Part shown: positions 47,688 through 64,000 of the stretch, piece by piece
Numbering within the stretch: the first letter of the stretch is position 1
How the letters are laid out: every line of letters starts with the position of its first letter
NCBI RefSeq assembly: GCF_001625305.1
Contig: NW_017803713.1
Location: 1,588,467 to 1,652,466, forward strand
Direction of reading: 5' to 3'
DNA from: Branchiostoma belcheri
Lineage: Eukaryota > Chordata > Leptocardii > Amphioxiformes > Branchiostomatidae
Length of the DNA: 64,000 nt
Position numbers and translations under genes: made by a program
Notes under the pieces: generated by a model
What the model saw: the letters and a program-made list of their open reading frames with translations, nothing else
Told to the model about the DNA's origin: nothing
Databases searched by the model: none

Positions 47688-50600
47688 TCAAGTGTCCAAT
47701 GTGTATATACCATTTCAAAACATCAGTTTTGTAACAAAATCGTTTTGTTTGCAATACAGTATATATGATACATATGGAGGTAATTGGAAATACCTCTTGT
47801 AGTGTGCTTTACTGCTAACAGTTTTTCTTGGATTTGTTTTACTGCATTATGTATAGTTTTATGCATTAGAATTTTATATAATAGAATGAAATACCCAGCA
47901 GCTCATCATTAACTTACCCATAGCCTACATGTATGTAACCCTAAAGAAATGAAACCTAGCGAGAGTGTGAGTAGCACATGTCCCAGGAGGCTGTGTAAGG
48001 GGCAGTGTAGGATCCTGATTTAATCAGAAATTAAGGCAAGGTGGTGGTGCTTTGGCAGAATTTTCCATCTAGTATTTAAATGAGACTTTTATGTACCTAA
48101 TCCTTCATATGACAGCAGTATTTTGTCCAAAAATATTGTAAAATTGAATTGATCAAAATTTTTTCCACACCATCCACTGGTATCTTTAAAATGATAGATT
48201 GAATTTTGTCTTTTTACCTTCCATAATTATAATTGTATCTGCAAGATCATGACAAGTTTGGCAAGTGATTGGTAATAAAATCATGACAGAAAGTGTAATA
48301 TGATGTTCATAAAGAGATAATCCACTAAGCACTGTCACCACAATGCAGTATTTGATGCCTGCCAAGTGTGTACACCATGGATATAACATTCCAGCTAACT
48401 CCAACTCAACTTGGAAATGCAGTGTGTGTTACAAGAATGCAATCATTGGGAGAATGAGCTTGTAATGAAGAGATTACTTGATAGCTCTGAGGTTGATTGA
48501 CTTGTAGCCATGCATTACAGTGGTTGCATCACACTATCAGTTGCCATTGCACCTGTATCAAAGGTCCTTGGCACCATTTAATCATTTTTCATTTTAATCT
48601 GTCAAACTTTTTCTCATCCAAGTGTAGAATCATAACCTACTAAACATACCTGACTTTAGTCAGCCATTTTCTGTATATATTTACACAGAAAATTTGACAA
48701 GCACTTGTTGGCAGAGGTTTGTACATACAGGAGAAAGTTGACAGGTGGACAGTTTATAACAGGCAAGTGGAAAATGAAGTGTGGTACTTCTGAAGGATTA
48801 GTGGTATTGATCATGGGACAGGTTATCCTTGTTGTCTTTGAAAACAGAGTGAGAAATAAATGACCACTGTTTTCTAGAGCTGTGGCTTGTGGTTGTTTTA
48901 GTTCTGACTGAGCAGGTTCATACAGTTTTTCACTCATCTGTGAGAATATGATTGGGAGGGTGATTGGAACTGTATCAGCATCAGCTGTTTCACACTAACT
49001 CAATCATAGCTAATGGAGACATTGGGGCAGCATGCAACTGGCTGTTTGCTGTAACAAAAAATTAAAGAGTTTATCATTAAAATACCTCACGTTAGCTGGT
49101 ATTCCTCTACGCCTTGATTGTATGAGGGAGCTGCAGTGACTACATGCAGTTCCATAGTTAAACAGCAGGAGGTGCTGATGTATGGAAATAGGGAATACTA
49201 GAAGCAGCAGGGTCACCATTACAGTATCAGTTTATACCTTACAACTCTTACGTATAGATGTTTGAAAAAGCCATCGCCAAAGTAGACAGATCTGATCTTG
49301 TTCCAACACATTTCTTTTCACTGGCTAAATAAAAATAAACCACAGGAAATGTTATGCTGTCATAACATTGTTAACAAAAATCAGGTTTCAATGAGCATGC
49401 AAGTTTGTTTTACTCTCCAAGAAGGGATTGTGACCTTATACATCTCTGCCCTCTTCATTTTCTCAATGTCTGCTTCGAGAGTAATTCACCTCAACTAAAA
49501 CCTCTTACACTCTAGTCTGTGAAAAAGAGGAAGAGACATGTGTTGTCATGGTTTCAGAATAGGGTAGATTTATTAATACAGAGTATACTGATAGAAAATG
49601 TACCAGTGGGATTGTGCTAATGGCTGGCTGGCACCATCTATCCAATATTGGAAATTAAAATTCAACATTGATGTCCACATACTTACAAAAAGGGAACCCA
49701 CATCCATGGATAACGTACGTTGTGGAGCCATTAAGTTTCTTATTACAGATCTGCTAATAGCAGCTCGAGAGAGAAAGGTATCTTTGCTGAGCTGCACGTT
49801 TTGTACAACCAGTGTGCCGTATTTGTTTAGGAAGCATGTGTCTACAGTACAAAGAAAATACATACAGGGATACATGGAAGGGAAGGTGGAGTGGAATTAT
49901 ATCTTTTAGTACATGCTGAAGTTCACCCCCATCTGACCATATATTCAATTTCTTATTTTTCCATGAAAGAGTAAAATTAAAAAAACATGCACATGAAAAC
50001 AGGAAAAAAAGCCTTTTTCTCATTTACTTAAAAACTAGTGTACACAAAATAAGAGCACTGGATTTCATTTCGTAAAACCCAAATTATTCAATTTTTCTGC
50101 ATTCTTCAACTTGTTCCTCTGGGAAAGGATATTTGCACCTCTAATCGCACTGAAATGTGGTCTGATATGGTTATGACTTGTGTCACAACCTTGTGTCTTC
50201 TTCATTACACAGTGTACATGTAATCTTCAAACTGCCAACCTCTACATAACACATCATATTGTCTTGAAAAAGCAAGTCCAACTAACTTTTGGAGCTGAAC
50301 ACTACACAGTTTTACATAGGACACATGATTACATGCTGACACCCTCCTCCACTCCAGACTCAGTAGTGTCTCAAACATAAGAACAGCGGGGATAAGTATT
50401 CTTGTCACTGCTGGAGGGGAGGGGGGCAGCTCGAAGCTACTAACATGGAATTGTTTTAACCAATATTTACAACAAATCAAATTTCCCCTTCCTACGTTTG
50501 CCAGAAAGTTACCTCTGCACTAGAGCTGATCACAAGACATGGCCAAGACGTGCTAACTGAGGTAGGGTGGCAAGACTCCACGTCCTACTGTACAGGTTGC

Positions 50601-51520
50601 CACGTGGTACCGTTAGGTGCTGTACAGATGGGGCTGTGCCAGACTACTACAACTATCTACTGTGTGTAAGAGTATTGATACAGGAAAGGCCTGGAGTCAT
50701 CATCTTTCAGGATCAATTTGGCAATTTCTTCATTTTGTCTTCTGGCTTATTTACATGCCGACCTGCCACAGGTACAGTATAGAGTATTCCTTGTCCAGGG
50801 ATAAGACTAAGTATACATTAAGATCATACATGCATCACAGAGGACATGTTCTGAGGCTTGCATGGCAAGACCCAGCAACATTTGCCCCTGAGCAAAATAG
50901 TGCCATCCCATCCCTACAGCATGGAATAGACCAGAGTGGGTGCACGTACAGGACCCAGAATCAGCTCAAACATAAGACTATGTACAGGACATTGAACAAT
51001 TCTTATCTAACTGGAACTACTTCCTCACAAGTTGTCTTCTTGTTATCTACATTTACAACGTGGCCTTACAGTGGCCTCTGTAGCTGTGGAATTCAACCCA
51101 CCCTTGCAGACGTGCACAACATTGTATCTGGTTTTGCTATAGCGTCCCTCCCCTTCTGCTGACTGGGGTTGTAACCTTCCTTTGCACTGACAACATAAGC
51201 TACATAGAAGAGTGCTCGTTATCCCAGTATCTCTCACATTGAGTTTCTCACACATGATCACTTGTTGGACAAAACAGCTCAGTAACCACAGTATCCCCAT
51301 ACAGCATGGGCCTGCCAGATCTACCCTGTTGATTTCTGTCATCAGCAACGAAAAATGGCCAGAAGTATACTGACCAAGGTAGGAGAAAGGAGGGCTGTGA
51401 TATGTAAGCCTACTGATGATTGGTGGACCAGTGGGACGAGGAAAGACCAGCCCTCGTGCCATTGGTCAACCAATCCCAGGAGGCAGACGTGTGCCTGAGC
51501 TCCTGATTGGTTAGTGAGAG
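47688..51520. other. Convergent 3' intergenic region (FSTL1 and GSK3)
   Basis: No supported coding exon. It includes the 3' UTRs of both genes, whose ends are not sharply defined. For GSK3, AATAAA on the minus strand is seen at 49,569-49,574, which would imply a 2-kb 3' UTR, but this is not certain. Confidence 0.5.
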
Positions 51521-62682
<11,162 letters not shown>

Positions 62683-64000
62683 CTGTAGAAGAGGAACGAA
62701 AAACATTAGTCAATCAATCTTTGGAAAGCCCATCTCATTCCCATTAACATTTCTCAAACACTATTCCTCTGGTGAGAATAGCAGAATTCCTGATGCCAAT
62801 AAACGCAAATTGACTGCACTTAAATATGGAAAAAAGACGTCAGTCCACATCTCCGCTCAGAATGATTTGCATACAACATCAAAGTATCATTCCTTGCATA
62901 CATGAGACGAGTATTAAACATTAAGCAATGCACCAAATTTCTGATATTTACCACCACACATCATACATAACCTGGGAGGAGTGAAAATCCTCAGCTTTTT
63001 CAACTTCCCTTGAAGTTTCCCTGTAGCAGCTTTAAGCTGAGCCATACATTAACTAGATAATCAGACATATTACTGCAAATGACTACAAAATGGACTTTAA
63101 CAATCTTCCAGCCAAACAAATTTGCAAGGCTTCAGTTAAGACCAGCACATTGTAAGAAGACAAATTCAACAAAAACATTCCATTCACCTGAATAACATCA
63201 ACAGTACCATAATCATAATCTTTATCTTATCTTTAGAAAAAAGATAGCCATTAAATTTATCAATCATACACATCTTCCACACAACTACAGAATATAGTAG
63301 AGACTTGTTCAACTGATGGACAAACAACCATGGTGTTAACCCATGTGTCAAATTATGTTGTCAAATCATAATTCTGTAATTCGGATACCCCTGGGCTAGA
63401 CTGTCCCCTAGTTTATCGCCATCAACTTAATTTTCCAGTAGGTGAACTAACTAATCAGAGTACGGTTACTCAGCCTGACTCAGGTCTTACTGAATTAAAA
63501 TGTATCCAGAATGTTTCACCGTTTTCATGTGGTTTAGAAGACAGAAGCCTCTAAAATTACCTACACACAACAACAAAAATAAAATGGCATCTGTAAAATT
63601 TTTACTTTGACTGGGCCTAAATCAACACAATCTTTCTACTAATTAACTGGATTTCCATATATATTTCAGCTGGCTGCTTAGTTGACTAGTTATTTCAAAG
63701 TACATGTACTTAAAGCTGATGATAGCAAAGTGTATTTGATTGTCAATAATGTGTTTATCAATCTGTTGAATTCCATAACAAGTTTGCTTAGCAGCTACCT
63801 GTTTTCAAATAAGTCACTATCAACCAAAGTATGCATATATCATAAGCATATCAAATCAGCACTAAGTAGTAATATTAGATATACAATCCAACTTATGTTT
63901 ATTAATGGAACTTCCTGTGAATATTTGCAGTGCAACAAGGACAATTCTACAGGTATTCAAAACTGCTGACCTTAAAGAGAAAAACAACACTGAACTGAAG
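62683..64000. other. GSK3B: GSK3 intron 2 (partial)
   Basis: No P-loop exon is present in this stretch, so exon 2 of GSK3 lies beyond the right edge. Confidence 0.8.

Noticed and set aside
50617..51162. 181-codon plus-strand frame between FSTL1 and GSK3
   Set aside because: Irregular composition and no recognisable motif or splice context; it overlaps the likely GSK3 3' UTR.

Overview
The window looks like a stretch of an invertebrate chordate genome, most likely amphioxus (Branchiostoma). It holds intron-rich animal genes with GT-AG introns, small phase-consistent exons, many short non-autonomous transposons and two N-filled assembly gaps. The species is an inference from the gene families and repeats, not something the sequence states.

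Layout. (1) 1-19,068, minus strand: a multi-exon protein gene I cannot name. It starts at an ATGGCGG start codon near 19,068 and runs off the left edge. Some exons (18,766-18,929; 15,004-15,117; 10,599-10,701) have strong splice sites and open frames; others are short and only tentative. Its introns hold hAT-like and Harbinger-like MITEs and a striking double hairpin. (2) 19,069-24,925: intergenic DNA dense in repeats. It has a TA-flanked MITE broken by a 5'-truncated non-LTR retrotransposon, a tRNA-derived SINE, a long palindromic element with 9-bp target duplications and a 950-N gap. (3) 25,022-47,430, plus strand: a complete follistatin-like 1 (FSTL1) gene. Its eight coding exons give 360 residues: signal peptide, follistatin/Kazal module, EF-hand domain, VWC domain, and an acidic then basic tail. 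Its 13.5-kb second intron carries most of the transposons. (4) 47,431-51,520: 3' intergenic region between two convergent genes. (5) 51,521-62,682, minus strand: the last eight coding exons (326 residues) of glycogen synthase kinase 3 (GSK3), with the N-terminal exons beyond the right edge.

The most interesting signal is a 75-nt in-frame, well-spliced candidate cassette exon at 52,426-52,500 in GSK3. It lies in the same intron where mammals insert the neuronal 13-residue exon that makes GSK3-beta2. Other points of note are a canonical first EF-hand in FSTL1 where the vertebrate loop is degenerate, an FSTL1 start codon that is the last codon of exon 1, Ile in place of Cys next to the GSK3 DFG motif, and several transposons with exact target-site duplications.

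FSTL1 is a secreted, heparin-binding type matricellular protein and GSK3 is a cytosolic kinase. I see no sign that the genes form a functional cluster; they are neighbours only.
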